Part shown: positions 43,748 to 53,756 of the stretch, piece by piece
Numbering within the stretch: position 1 is the first letter of the stretch
Layout: every line of letters begins with the position of its first letter
Source of the DNA: Mytilus edulis
Taxonomy: Eukaryota > Mollusca > Bivalvia > Mytilida > Mytilidae
Length of the DNA stretch: 64,000 nucleotides
Direction of reading: 5' to 3'
Assembly: GCF_963676685.1 (NCBI RefSeq)
Contig: NC_092348.1
Location: 24,837,386-24,901,385, forward strand
Made by a program: the position numbers and the translations under genes
The notes under the pieces: generated by a model
Seen by the model: only the letters and a program-made list of their open reading frames with translations
Told to the model about the DNA's origin: nothing
The model's database searches: none

Positions 43748-44730
43748 GGGCAAGTTGGTCAAAGTATATTTTGATATTGATATTGACGCTTGGACTTTGT
43801 CAATTTATTTTAAAAAACTACAACGAGGAAAGCGTTATTTACTGTGAATCAACAAATAGCACAGTTAATGTTAATTCTGATGAACCTAAGAAGAAAAGTG
43901 CAATACCAAGGACATATAAAAAGTATGTTAAAGTTGAATTTATTGGGCGACTCGGAAACTTACTGTTTCAATATGCATCACTTTATGGCATCGCCAAACA
44001 TCATAACATGATACCAATTGTTGATGAAGGATGTCATTTAAAGAAACATTTCAAAATATCTGCTATTTCAGTTAACCCGTTAGTGAATTTAAAACGTTAT
44101 GTGGAGAATAAAGGTAACGTGTTTGAGGAAAATGTTTTTAAGCTTGATACAAAATACAACTGGACAATCAAAGGCTACTTTCAGAGTTGGAAATACTTTG
44201 TTGAAAATAGTATTGAAATAAGAAAAGAATTCCAATTTAAAGAAAATGTGCAGACAGAAGCTACTAAACAATTTCAAGAAATTATAAAGTCAAAGAACAT
44301 AACAAATGTGAACAAGCATATTTTTATTGCTGTTCATGTTCGCCGAGGTGATTTTACACAACAAAAGTTTGTTAATTATGGATATACATCAGCAAATGAA
44401 ATCTACATAAATAATGCAATGACAAAATTCCGATCCCAATTTTCAAATGCTTTTTTCATATTTTCGTCAGACGATATATCATGGTGCAAAAATCATTTTA
44501 ACGAATCAAATATAGCTTTCATTAACAAGAAAAATTCACCGGAAGTTGACATGGCGATATTGACTCATTGTAATCATACTATAGTTACCACCGGAAGTTA
44601 TGGTTGGTGGACTGCATGGCTCATTGGAGGCAGAACAATATATTTTAAAGATTTTCCACGAAAAGGATCAAAATTAGACAAAGTATTTAATCTTACTACC
44701 TATAATCCACCGTCCTGGATTGCAATGTAG
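43748..44730 (+). CDS. Alpha-1,2-fucosyltransferase-like protein (GT11), copy 2
   Basis: The large exon follows a ttttttttcag acceptor. It encodes a membrane span (YILILILTLGLCQFIL), a stem with NST, and the catalytic domain with GRLGNLLFQYASLYGIA, AVHVRRGD, FIFSSDDISWC, DMAILTHCNHTI, GSYGWWTAWLIGG and the terminal PPSWIAM. An ATG at 43732 would give 332 residues but lies in the intron's T-rich tract; the start at 42810 is preferred. It differs from copy 1 mostly in the N-terminal stem and by a two-residue deletion after HVRRGDF, while the catalytic core is nearly identical, as expected under constraint after duplication. Expected activity is GDP-fucose-dependent fucosylation in the Golgi. 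Confidence 0.9.
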
Positions 44731-44951
44731 AATCCATCTTTTTGGTGTCATATTTGAAGCAGCATTGAAGCTGTAAAAATGTAAAGTAGTGTTTATATGA
44801 TTAATTTAAATGCAGCCAAAGTGCATATAACTTATCCATTTTAATACAAGATTATGTAAACTTAAATTGTTTTATTGTATAGGAACGTTATATTTCCAAC
44901 AAAGCATAACAAAAAAATCGCGTACAATTTTCTTTGATATTATACTTGGGC
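44731..44951. other. 3' flank of copy 2
   Basis: TATTGTATAGGAACGTTATA and ATTTCCAACAAAGC, at about 44873 onward, match the 3' flank of copy 1 and mark the right limit of the duplicated block. No AATAAA close to the stop codon. Confidence 0.45.
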
Positions 44952-45337
44952 AATAGACAACTTTCGAGTTCGATGCATTTCCGTCAAAAACACTTGTTTT
45001 AGTGAACGTCATTTGTGCGTTTATGGGCGTCGTCATTTCCATTCCAATGTTGAGCGAGTGGTTGGAAAACTATAATTCTATATTGTACGAATTATTCGGC
45101 AAATTGAATTCTCAAAATTGACAATCAGCACTGATGTCATTAGGGAATTGCCATTAAGTACCTACAGAACAACCATTATTTCTAGTTTATCCTACACAAT
45201 GACGATCACTAAGACGCTTGATGAAGTTAATAGTGCAGGGATACAGCCGATCCCCTCTTTCTGGTTAATGACGTCATAAAGGCGCGTATAATTGACGAGT
45301 TTTTTCCGGTGACGGATGAACTCGAAAGTGGTCTATT
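44952..45337. mobile_element. MITE-like element with 20-bp terminal inverted repeats
   Basis: The left end AATAGACAACTTTCGAGTTC and the right end read inward, AATAGACCACTTTCGAGTTC, differ at one base; weaker similarity continues inward (TTTCCGTCA, CCGTCACC). The 386-base element is non-coding and GC-richer than its surroundings. I see no clear target-site duplication. It sits just past the duplicated block and is absent after copy 1. Confidence 0.7.
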
Positions 45338-46679
45338 TTACCGTATGCTTTTACTTAATATTATCGACGTCTTCACCTGCTTAAATATGCTTGAAATAGT
45401 TTTTTAAGGTTTACTTTACAATAAATATTAATAAATATGATCCCTTTTAGGATATAAACTCGCAAGATTGAAATAAAAAAAAAACTCTACGTCGGACAAT
45501 AATTATGCAAAAACTGCTACTGTTATTGTTCTATACTAGTCAACAAAGTAATTAGTAACAAGTTTGAACTCCAATTTATCATAAAATACAGTTATAATAA
45601 ATATGAAAAACTGCCAGTGGTATATCATCCAATGAATTTTCTTTATTTGCAAATCAAATGCATGACTAAAAATATCTGACCATCGGAAATACCGTGTTAT
45701 TGAACACATGGGTCAATTTTATTTTGCGACATATTTTGACAAAAGTCAGGCATTTATTGTGTAAATACGAGTTTTGAAATAACAAAAGTTGCAAAACAAA
45801 TCACTTATTTGCCTTAAATCAGTGGTTTAGATTAGAAAATAACACTCTGTAAATATTAGATCTTGGTACAGTCTATCCACTATAATTATATATGGAAAAT
45901 ACATTGACTTATATAGTTTCTTTTGTTGACTATATATATAGCTAGTACATGTAAATATAATGTCATTTTTCTTAAATTTGTCACAAGATGTTTCATCATG
46001 CTTTTCATTTACAAAAAAAAAGAAAAAGAAAAAGAAAAGGACCCGTTCAGCTGAATCATAGTTTTAAGACAAAACCAAACAAAAGATTTTCGAAAATGAA
46101 TCTAAACAGCGAGACAACATTACAACAAATAACACAATATAACCAAAAGTAAAAAAATATCTAGTATGGGTCGCCTAATACAATGTTAATCAACATGTCA
46201 TGCATGTTCGAGAACAACTATTGATAGAAAAGGTAGGTTCTGAAAATAAAGGCTCTCTGGGATGACAGTCATGGAAATTTGGACTGCCTCTGCTTCATTT
46301 GATAATGTTAGAAATGCCGTGCTACCTACGTGCACAACAAAGAGTTATTGCAAGGATTCTGAACGTGCAGATGGTGTGTCACTTTCTTTCCACGAGGCTT
46401 CAGATTATATGAATTCCCTATTCTGACTGGACGAGCTCGAGGCTGTGCACTTGTACATCTCGCACGGCCTAACGGTTGCCAAACTTTGGCAAGATTTATA
46501 TTCCCTAGTCAACCTTAGGAGTTCATAAATTAGTTGTTTCTGATGAACAGTAATTTAAATTGTTTTTCCAATTAAATCATGTACATAATTTGATTTCATC
46601 ACGTGATTAAACAGTATTGACTTATAACGGCTTGATAACTTTGGTTAACCTATACAGACTATTTTGAATTCAATATAAA
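45338..46679. other. Intergenic, a GC-richer stretch near 46.25-46.5 kb
   Basis: A purine tract (AAAGAAAAAGAAAAAGAAAA) is near 46018-46040. Around 46250-46500 composition shifts (GGACGAGCTCGAGGCTGTGC, TCGCACGGCCTAACGG), suggesting a decayed coding element, but every frame is broken and I recognise no domain. Confidence 0.4.
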
Positions 46680-47060
46680 AAAGAAGATGGGGTAATGAGA
46701 CAACTCCCCACAAAAGACCAAATGACACAGAAGTTTACAGATATATATGTCACCGTATGGCCTCTGCCGACGAGCAAAGCCCCTACCGCATAGTCATCTA
46801 TAAAAGGCTCCGAAATCACAAATGTAAAACAATATATACGCGAAAGCTATCGGCCTAATTAATGTACCAAAAAAATGAACTAAAACAAATAGGTAACACA
46901 GCAACAAACCACAACCACTGAGATGCAGGCTCCTAACTTGGACATGCATATACATACAGAATGTGGCGGGGTTAAACATGTTAGCGGAATCTCCACCCTC
47001 CCCTAACCTTGGACAGTGGTGTAGCAGTACAACATAAGAACAAAGTATAAAAATCAGTTG
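46680..47060 (-). repeat. M1 repeat copy, minus orientation, near full length
   Basis: The reverse complement of 15500-15870: GAGACAACTCCCCAC, GTCACCGTATGGCC, TACCGCATAGTCATCTATAA, CTCCTAACTTGGACATGC, GAATGTGGCGGGGTTAAAC and ACAGTGGTGTAGCAGTACA. Non-coding; the 95-codon minus frame here is incidental. Confidence 0.75.
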
Positions 47061-49654
47061 AGAAATGCTTGTTATCGACATTGAGGCAATCGACGATCTC
47101 AGTACCCCAAATTCGTCAGTTAAAGTTCCAATGTTATCTAAGTTTGACGATAGTTTGAGGCTTCATTACATGATCCACAATAAAGTTTTAATATATTAAT
47201 AAGACTAACTGGTATCAATGCTAAAAGTTGTTGTATATATTCTGACAACGATAGGAAAAGGTTAACCTAAATTAGCTTTGTCCGTCACGTCGAAAATTGT
47301 GAACAGTTTCACTATTTGACCGACAAGTACATAAATTATATAAGTTTGTGAAGATTGTAAAATATCTACGTCACTTTGAGAAACTAAAAATTGATGATAC
47401 TGCCAATCGGAAAACTATCTAACGAATGTCAACAATGGGCAATGAATTTCGTAAAATAAAATACTATAATAGACCACGAAATGACTAAGTTTGGAACAAT
47501 CGCCCGATTTATAACAAAACCATAAGCGAAAAACAGATATAACAGACATCATTCAAGTACAACTGAATTACAGGCTGCCGACTTGTGGCAGACACAAACC
47601 GAATGTGGCGGGCTTTTACATGTTTGTGAGAACTCAAACTATAACTGAATTTTTTCTTTGGTTTCTTCTATCAGACAAATGTCCCCAACCCGCTTCAAAA
47701 TACAAAATTATAGTATTGCTTGCACATGTAACAATTCTTGCAGCTTAACACTGAAGTTTCCCAAAACATGTTTATACTGTCTTATATTTTTTGGTAGATT
47801 GTAAACGCCGTGCTATACTTTTCAATATTTTGATGCACATTATGAAGACTCATAACATTAAGACATGCTTTTGTAATTAAATCTTTCCTTGGATCCTAAA
47901 AAAGGGGGGACACCCATTTCTGTCTAAACTTACCAGTGTAAACGCTTGTATGAGAATACAAATTTCTGTATCACGTGTTACGTCTAGTTTCATGACCCCT
48001 GTACACAAGTGTGTAAAGCCTTTTAAATAGATTAATTCGAGTGTGACGCTGTATTACGTATGTCTACCCGGTTTAAATTTAAAACTATTTAAAAAATTTA
48101 TCTTTCGACATGGTTGGTTGCACTTTTTACCTGTAGACGATTAAACTAATAGAATGGAAACTAGACGAGAAACATTGGAAGAAATCAATACTAATATTGT
48201 ATGATGGCGTTTCATTTTAAAATTTATGACAATAAACCTGCATTTACCTACCCGTGACATAAGATGACAAGTGACGGTACAACAACTATGGCGAGTATGT
48301 ATTTATTAATGCTTATCTATTACATTTAACATATTTTTTTAAATTTCTTCCCTTGAATATGTTCGGTGATCAGCTTTGAATGTTGATGTCAAGTAATAAT
48401 CAGAAGCATTTATTGATTACTTTATACACTAAAAAGTCAATAGCTTTTCAATCAACGTTGTTACCTTGTTTTACTTTTGAAAAGGTCAAGCATGTTTTTT
48501 TTAAATCTATAAAAAGAACAAGAGATTACGGTTTTTGTCGGTATAAGTCGCAACCCTAATCGATCTTTTATCCTCAATAATGGAGCTAATTGAATAAACG
48601 TGCAATTGTGTCAGATCAGGCTTACATTTTCAGACGATCTATACTAATCAATAATACCAGATATACTTTTAAAATACAAGGAATGTAAACAACGCATCGA
48701 CAATGACAATGCTTGATAACAACAAGTTTGCAGATCATAAGTTTGTTATTTCAATAGAATATGTGATCACACACCCGTAACGTTATAAATACGTGTACTT
48801 TATATAGTTGACCCTCACAGTTTGCATTGTTGAAATGATAGTAGCTTGTTTTTAAACCGAATGAGTTTTATTTCTTTATCGTTAAGAATACTTTTGAAAA
48901 TTAATTACATAATAATATTTATGTATAATATTTATATATAATTTCGGACTCCATGTTTTTCCTTTTCTTTCTCAAAAATAGCCATTGGCAATATTTGTTG
49001 TAAACATTTTGATACCCTTGTTTTCATTCGTGCAAAGTTACTTAGGTAACGCATAACGGTCAAAATTATGGAAAGGAATTTTACCTCAATTAATTGATTG
49101 ATAAATTAATTAAGTTTTTATGTTGTAATTGATTTTTATATAATTATTACTCACTTATGTCATTGGTGACATATTTGTTCAGTAAGTGACCGTGAATGAC
49201 CAGGCATTGAGATTTAACACTAATTGGGAATTCGACGGTTTATATATAATTATTTTTTTTAAGCAAACATACAAAAATATGTGAGTTTGAGAGGTACTTG
49301 TGTCCAGATTTAAAAGATGGGTATGTATATATTGTGATATCGAAATGGATACTTCTTTACATGCTAAGTTTAAAAGTTGATGAAAAAAGCTAGTTTAGTG
49401 ACATTTGAAGTTCTGTACATTTTTTCTTCGATTTCACCGAAAACTAAAGCTGTATATTAATTTATTAAAAAAGACGAAGTGATATGGATATGATCGGATA
49501 TGTAAAGTAACTTTGAAATTTTTTAGCCAAGGTGAGTCCAACAGTGTGATTCATGGACTCGCCTTATAAATTATTGTTTAACCAACACTGAAAAATTAGA
49601 AAAAAAGTTTGTTCATAATTTATTTCTTACAAAACCTTCTACAATCTCCCTCAC
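47061..49654. other. Upstream region of fucosyltransferase copy 3
   Basis: An M1 fragment in minus orientation is at about 47520-47640 (GAATGTGGCGGGCTTTTAC). A TATAAATA at about 48784 could be a promoter. Two possible start exons for the gene at 49780 fit its phase: ATG GCG A before GTATGT at about 48290, and ATG G before GTATGT at about 49317. Neither resembles the micro-exons of copies 1 and 2, and I cannot choose. No other gene. Confidence 0.4.
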
Positions 49655-49779
49655 CATATATAGCTTACTTTGCGGTATGGGTTTTCTTATTGGCAATCAT
49701 ACAGCATCTTCTATTAATCTATTTAAAGGCCATCTAAGCACCATGCATATATTTATCTTTCCTTTTCGTATATTTTCAG
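49655..49779 (+). repeat. Internally deleted M1 copy at the end of an intron
   Basis: TATAGCTTACTTTGCGGTATG runs directly into TTGGCAATCATACAGCATCT, so most of the M1 interior is missing. The open frame upstream of the fucosyltransferase (first ATG 49677, residues MGFLIGNHTAS) is therefore repeat sequence. The segment ends in the acceptor tatattttcag at 49779. Confidence 0.6.
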
Positions 49780-50828
49780 GTCATAACGATTTCGGAAGAT
49801 TTGTAGTATTGAGTTTGACGTTCGGATGCTGCTCCATAGTGTTTTACGTCTTCACGCAACAGGATGTAATAATCCACAAATTTGCAAAAAGCTACTTAGT
49901 AACGATAACTCATTCTTCAAACGAAACACAATTCACAGGAAAAAACAATTATAAGATTTCTGAAAAGCCGTTAAAATTACAAAATATAAGTACAAAATTG
50001 ATCAATAATTATGTAACTATGAATTTTAAAGGTCGTCTAGGAAACGAAATATTTGAATATGCATCATTATATGGTATAGCTAGACATAATCATATGATTC
50101 CTGTCGTGCACGATAAATTTCGCCTAAAAAGAATTTTTAAGATATCTCTCACTTCAGTGAAACCAGTTGCAAATATAAAACGCTTCAAAGAGGCGAAAGC
50201 ATGTGCATTTGACGAAAAAGCTTTCGTCTTGAACAAGAAGTATAATTGGACACTTTCAGGTTACCTTCAAAGTTGGAAATATTTTATTGATTATAGTGAT
50301 GACATAAGGAAAGAATTACGTTTTCAAAACGCCATACAAGCTCAAGCGGTACAAAAGTTTAATGAAATTGTGAAAGCTACAAATGTAACAGACAAAAACA
50401 AATTAACATATATAGCTGTTCACGTTCGTCGAGGAGATATGCTGCATGATAAACCTACTGTCAGATTAGGATATACAACCGCAAACGTTAGTTACGTAAA
50501 TAATGCCATGTCATGGTTCAAGAAAAAGTATCCTAGTGCCTTTTTCATTTTTGCCTCAGATGACATAGCTTGGTGTAAAGCTAATTTCAATAAACCAAAC
50601 ACTGCATTTATAACTCGAAGGAATTCTGCAGAGATTGATATGGCAATACTTTCACAGTGCAATCATTCAATAATTACAACTGGAACTTATGGATGGTGGT
50701 CAGCATGGTTAAGTGGCGGTCAAACAATATATTATAAAGATTTTCCAAGGAAAGGATCAGGACTCGATAGATTGTTTGATGCAAAAACATATTTTCCACC
50801 AAATTGGATAGCGATGTCACATTTATGA
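49780..50828 (+). CDS. Alpha-1,2-fucosyltransferase-like protein (GT11), copy 3
   Basis: The exon opens at phase 1 with HNDFG and a membrane span (FVVLSLTFGCCSIVFYVF), followed by a stem longer than in copies 1 and 2 and the catalytic domain: GRLGNEIFEYASLYGIA, KYNWTLSGYLQSWKYF, AVHVRRGDM, FIFASDDIAWC, DMAILSQCNHSI, GTYGWWSAWLSGGQTIYY and PPNWIAM. Three extra residues (SHL) follow the usual WIAM end, and the stop codon TGA lies at the edge of an M5 repeat end (ATAAAATTGAGAATGGAAA), so repeat insertion may have moved the stop. The frame can be extended to an ATG at 49677 (383 residues in all) but that part is an M1 repeat. It is more diverged from copies 1 and 2 than they are from each other. 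Function as for the other copies. Confidence 0.88.
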
Positions 50829-51374
50829 TAAAATTGAGAATGGAAACGCTGTATGCGTTAAAGGGTTAAAAAACCGACAAAAAAGACCACCTAAGGGTCT
50901 TCAAAACAGCATGAATATCCCGCACCCTGCAGCGGGCTTCAGCTTATATTTATTAAACTAAACATTGTAATCTGTTAAATAAGTGTTATTTTCTGTATTT
51001 AGAATAGAAAGAGCACAAGCACAAACAATTCAGAAAAAACAGTTGCTTCTAATGGATGTTTTTTTTTTACAAATAGCCGGTTTTAATAAAACTGGAAAAT
51101 AAACTACATTGTCTACCCATTGAAATAAAATATGTTGGGTTATTTATCTGTTTGAAAAGTCCCTCCCTATAAGCTTGTGTGACATTTGCTGGTATGCCAT
51201 CAACATTTGGTCATGGTTTAGTTCCAAATCTGTGGAATATAAATAGCATTTATATTAGCTATGAGCATTCTACATGAATATGTATCGTCACGTTGGAGAT
51301 TCACATGAGAAAAATATAATTCACTGATTTCATTGACTTAAATGGTTTTTTTTCAAACCCAAACCAATATAAAA
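50829..51374. other. 3' flank of copy 3, M5 end and small hairpin
   Basis: The M5 terminal end begins at the stop codon. CCCGCACCCTGCAGCGGG at about 50920 could form a short hairpin. Nothing else is recognised. Confidence 0.45.
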
Positions 51375-51720
51375 AAGAAGATCTAGATGTGGTATGATTG
51401 TCAATGAAACAAGTCTCCACAAGAGACCAAATGACACAATAATTAACAACTATAGGTCACCGTATGGTCTTCAACAATGAGTGAAGCCCATACCGCATAG
51501 TCGGCCATAAAATGCCCCGAAATGACAATGTAAAAAAATGCAAACGAGAAAACTAACGGCTTAACTTATTTTTAAAAAATGAACAAATATGTACCACATA
51601 AACAAACCACAACAACCGAATTACCGGCTCCTGACTAGGTACAGGCACATACATACATAATGTGGCGGGGGTTAAACATGTTAGCGGGATCCCTAACCCT
51701 CCCCTAAACTGGGGATCATG
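51375..51720 (-). repeat. M1 repeat copy, minus orientation
   Basis: GATGTGGTATGATTGTCAAT, GTCACCGTATGGTC, CATACCGCATAGTCGGCC, GAAAACTAACGGC, CCGGCTCCTGACTAGG and GCGGGATCCCTAACCCTC in order. Non-coding. Confidence 0.78.
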
Positions 51721-51841
51721 TATTTTAATAAACCAGCCACCATTACGTCAAATGCAATATATTACATTCAATCAAATTGGGAAAGGAAATAGGGAGTGTG
51801 TCAAAGCGACAACAACCCATACAAGCGACAAGCATACATGT

Positions 51842-53225
51842 ATCCTATTACCGCCCATTAATTTACATCACATACAATAGGTAAAACCTAAGCATATCAT
51901 ATTACCGCCCATTATTGCGTCATATACAATAGGCAAACCCAAGTTTATCTTATTACCGCCCATCATTACGTCAGATACAATAAGTCAAACCAAAGTATAT
52001 CATATTACCGCCCATTATTACGTCATATACAATAGGTCAAACCAAAGTATATCCTATTACCGGCCATCATAACGAATGACAAAACAGGTCAAATTCATGT
52101 ATGTCATATTACCGTATCGCCCACCATGACGTCAGATACAATAGGTCAAACCCAAGTATATCCTATTACTGGCCATCATTAGGTCAGATAAAAATAGGCA
52201 AACCCAAGTTTATCTTATTATCGCCCATCATTACGTCAGATACAACAGATCAAACCTAAGTATATCATATTACCGCGCATCATTATGTCAGATACAATGG
52301 TCAAACCCAGGCATATTCTATTACCGCCCATCATTGTGTCAGATACAATAGGTCAAAACCAAGCATATTCTATTACCGCCCATCATTATGTCAGATACAG
52401 TGGTCAAACCCAAGCATATTCTATTACTGTCCACGTCAGATACAATAGGTCACACCCAAGTATATCCTATTACCGCCCATCATAACGACTGACAAAACAG
52501 GTCAAATTCAAGTATATCCTTTTATATCCCATCATTAAGTCAGATACAAAATGATCATGTCCAAGATATCCTATTGCCGACCAGCATTACGTCAGATACA
52601 ATTAGTTTAAACATATTTATTTATAGTTGATTGGGAAACAAGTTATTACAACTTATATTAATTCTTTTTCTCTTTGCGGGTGTGAGCGCTGCCTTGTAGC
52701 GGCATTGGCTCTTTTTCGAAATCTAAAAGGGTGGCATTAAAAGATAATGGTCTCTCTCAACACGGGTCAGTCATTTTTCGGACAATCATCGTTTGTCAAG
52801 ACATGCTCGCAAATGGTGTCAAGAGAGAGCCGAAAATTTAGTCACTGAAATTTCTCCCCGGAGCGGGAATCGAACCAGGAACTTTTGTGTTAGTAGTCTG
52901 ATGCACTAACTACTACACCACGGCTTTCCTAATGCAATAGGTTAAACCCAGGCATATTATATTACCGTCCATCATTACGTCAGATACAGTTATAGATCAA
53001 GATCAAGCATATCCTATTATCTACCATCCCTGAGTCAGACAAAGTAGGTTAAATCCAAGCTTATCCTATTACCAACAATCATTACAACAAACAAAATTGT
53101 TAAAATCCAAGCATATCCTATTACCGGCCATTATTTCGACCTAAAAAAACAGGTCAAATTCAAGCATGTCCTATTATCGGCCATCATTGCGACAAACACA
53201 ATTGGTCAAATCCAAGCATATCATA
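51842..53225. repeat. 51-bp minisatellite, about 20 copies, interrupted by a SINE
   Basis: The unit carries TATTACCGCCCATCATTACG, TCAGATACAATAGGTCAAAC and CCAAGTATATCC. About 15 units run from 51842 to 52610 and about 6 more degenerate units from 52932 to 53225, with the SINE between. Units vary by 5-20 percent and include indels. The period is 17 codons, which explains the periodic 66-codon frame at 52285-52485. Confidence 0.9.
52611..52931 (-). mobile_element. tRNA-derived SINE inside the minisatellite
   Basis: On the minus strand the element starts near 52929 with GCCGTGGTGTAGTAGTTAGT (A-box region) and has a perfect B box, GGTTCGATTCC, at about 52876-52866. A 200-base body with GAGAGAGACCATTATC and CAGCGCTCACACCCGC follows, then an AT-rich tail. 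The minisatellite pattern stops and resumes exactly around it, and both flanks read approximately ACAATAGGTTTAAAC, consistent with insertion into a unit. Size, about 320 bases, fits a tRNA-headed SINE. Confidence 0.75.
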
Positions 53226-53756
53226 TAACAGAATACAAAAAAGCAGAAGACTATGCAATACGAGCCCCACTTAACACCAGGTTGATCTCGGGTGCTCTGG
53301 AATGATAAGTAGATCCTGTTCAACATGTGACATCCGTCAGGCATTACATTAATAGGATCTACATCACCGAATCTCATTCAAAACTGTTTTGTCTCTCGTA
53401 CTGATTGCCATTGCAATACAATGCATTTTGCGGTTATGTACACCATATTTCGATATGCGTTATCTGTTACCTCTGTTGTACCGGCAATCGGTAAAAGAAT
53501 AGGCGCGATCGCAATAGCAAAGTAGGTTTCAGACCAGTCACATATTATCAAGTATCGTTTGGGTATAAAAACTGCTTTGGAGATAAAAAACCCAAAAAAA
53601 AAACAAAAAAAAACAAAACAAACAAACAACACACTTTTTATTCAGGGTAGTAACAGACGGTAAATCACTTAACATTATTGATTTAAAACACGTCGCATTA
53701 ATATATGTTTATAAAACCGTTCAATAGTGGAATTCTACAACGAAACTTACTCAGAT
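53226..53756. other. M8 fragment and left flank of the LINE
   Basis: 53225-53350 is a diverged M8 copy in minus orientation (GAGCCCCACTTAACACC, AGTAGATCCTGTTC). 53378-53632 holds an 84-codon minus frame of unknown meaning. The last ~110 bases (AACAGACGGTAAAT, GTGGAATTCTACAACGAAAC) recur at about 57380-57425 on the far side of the LINE and palindromic repeats. Confidence 0.5.

Noticed and set aside
53378-53632. 84-codon minus-strand frame as a gene
   Set aside because: It begins in a low-complexity T/A-rich tract and has no recognisable domain or splice context.
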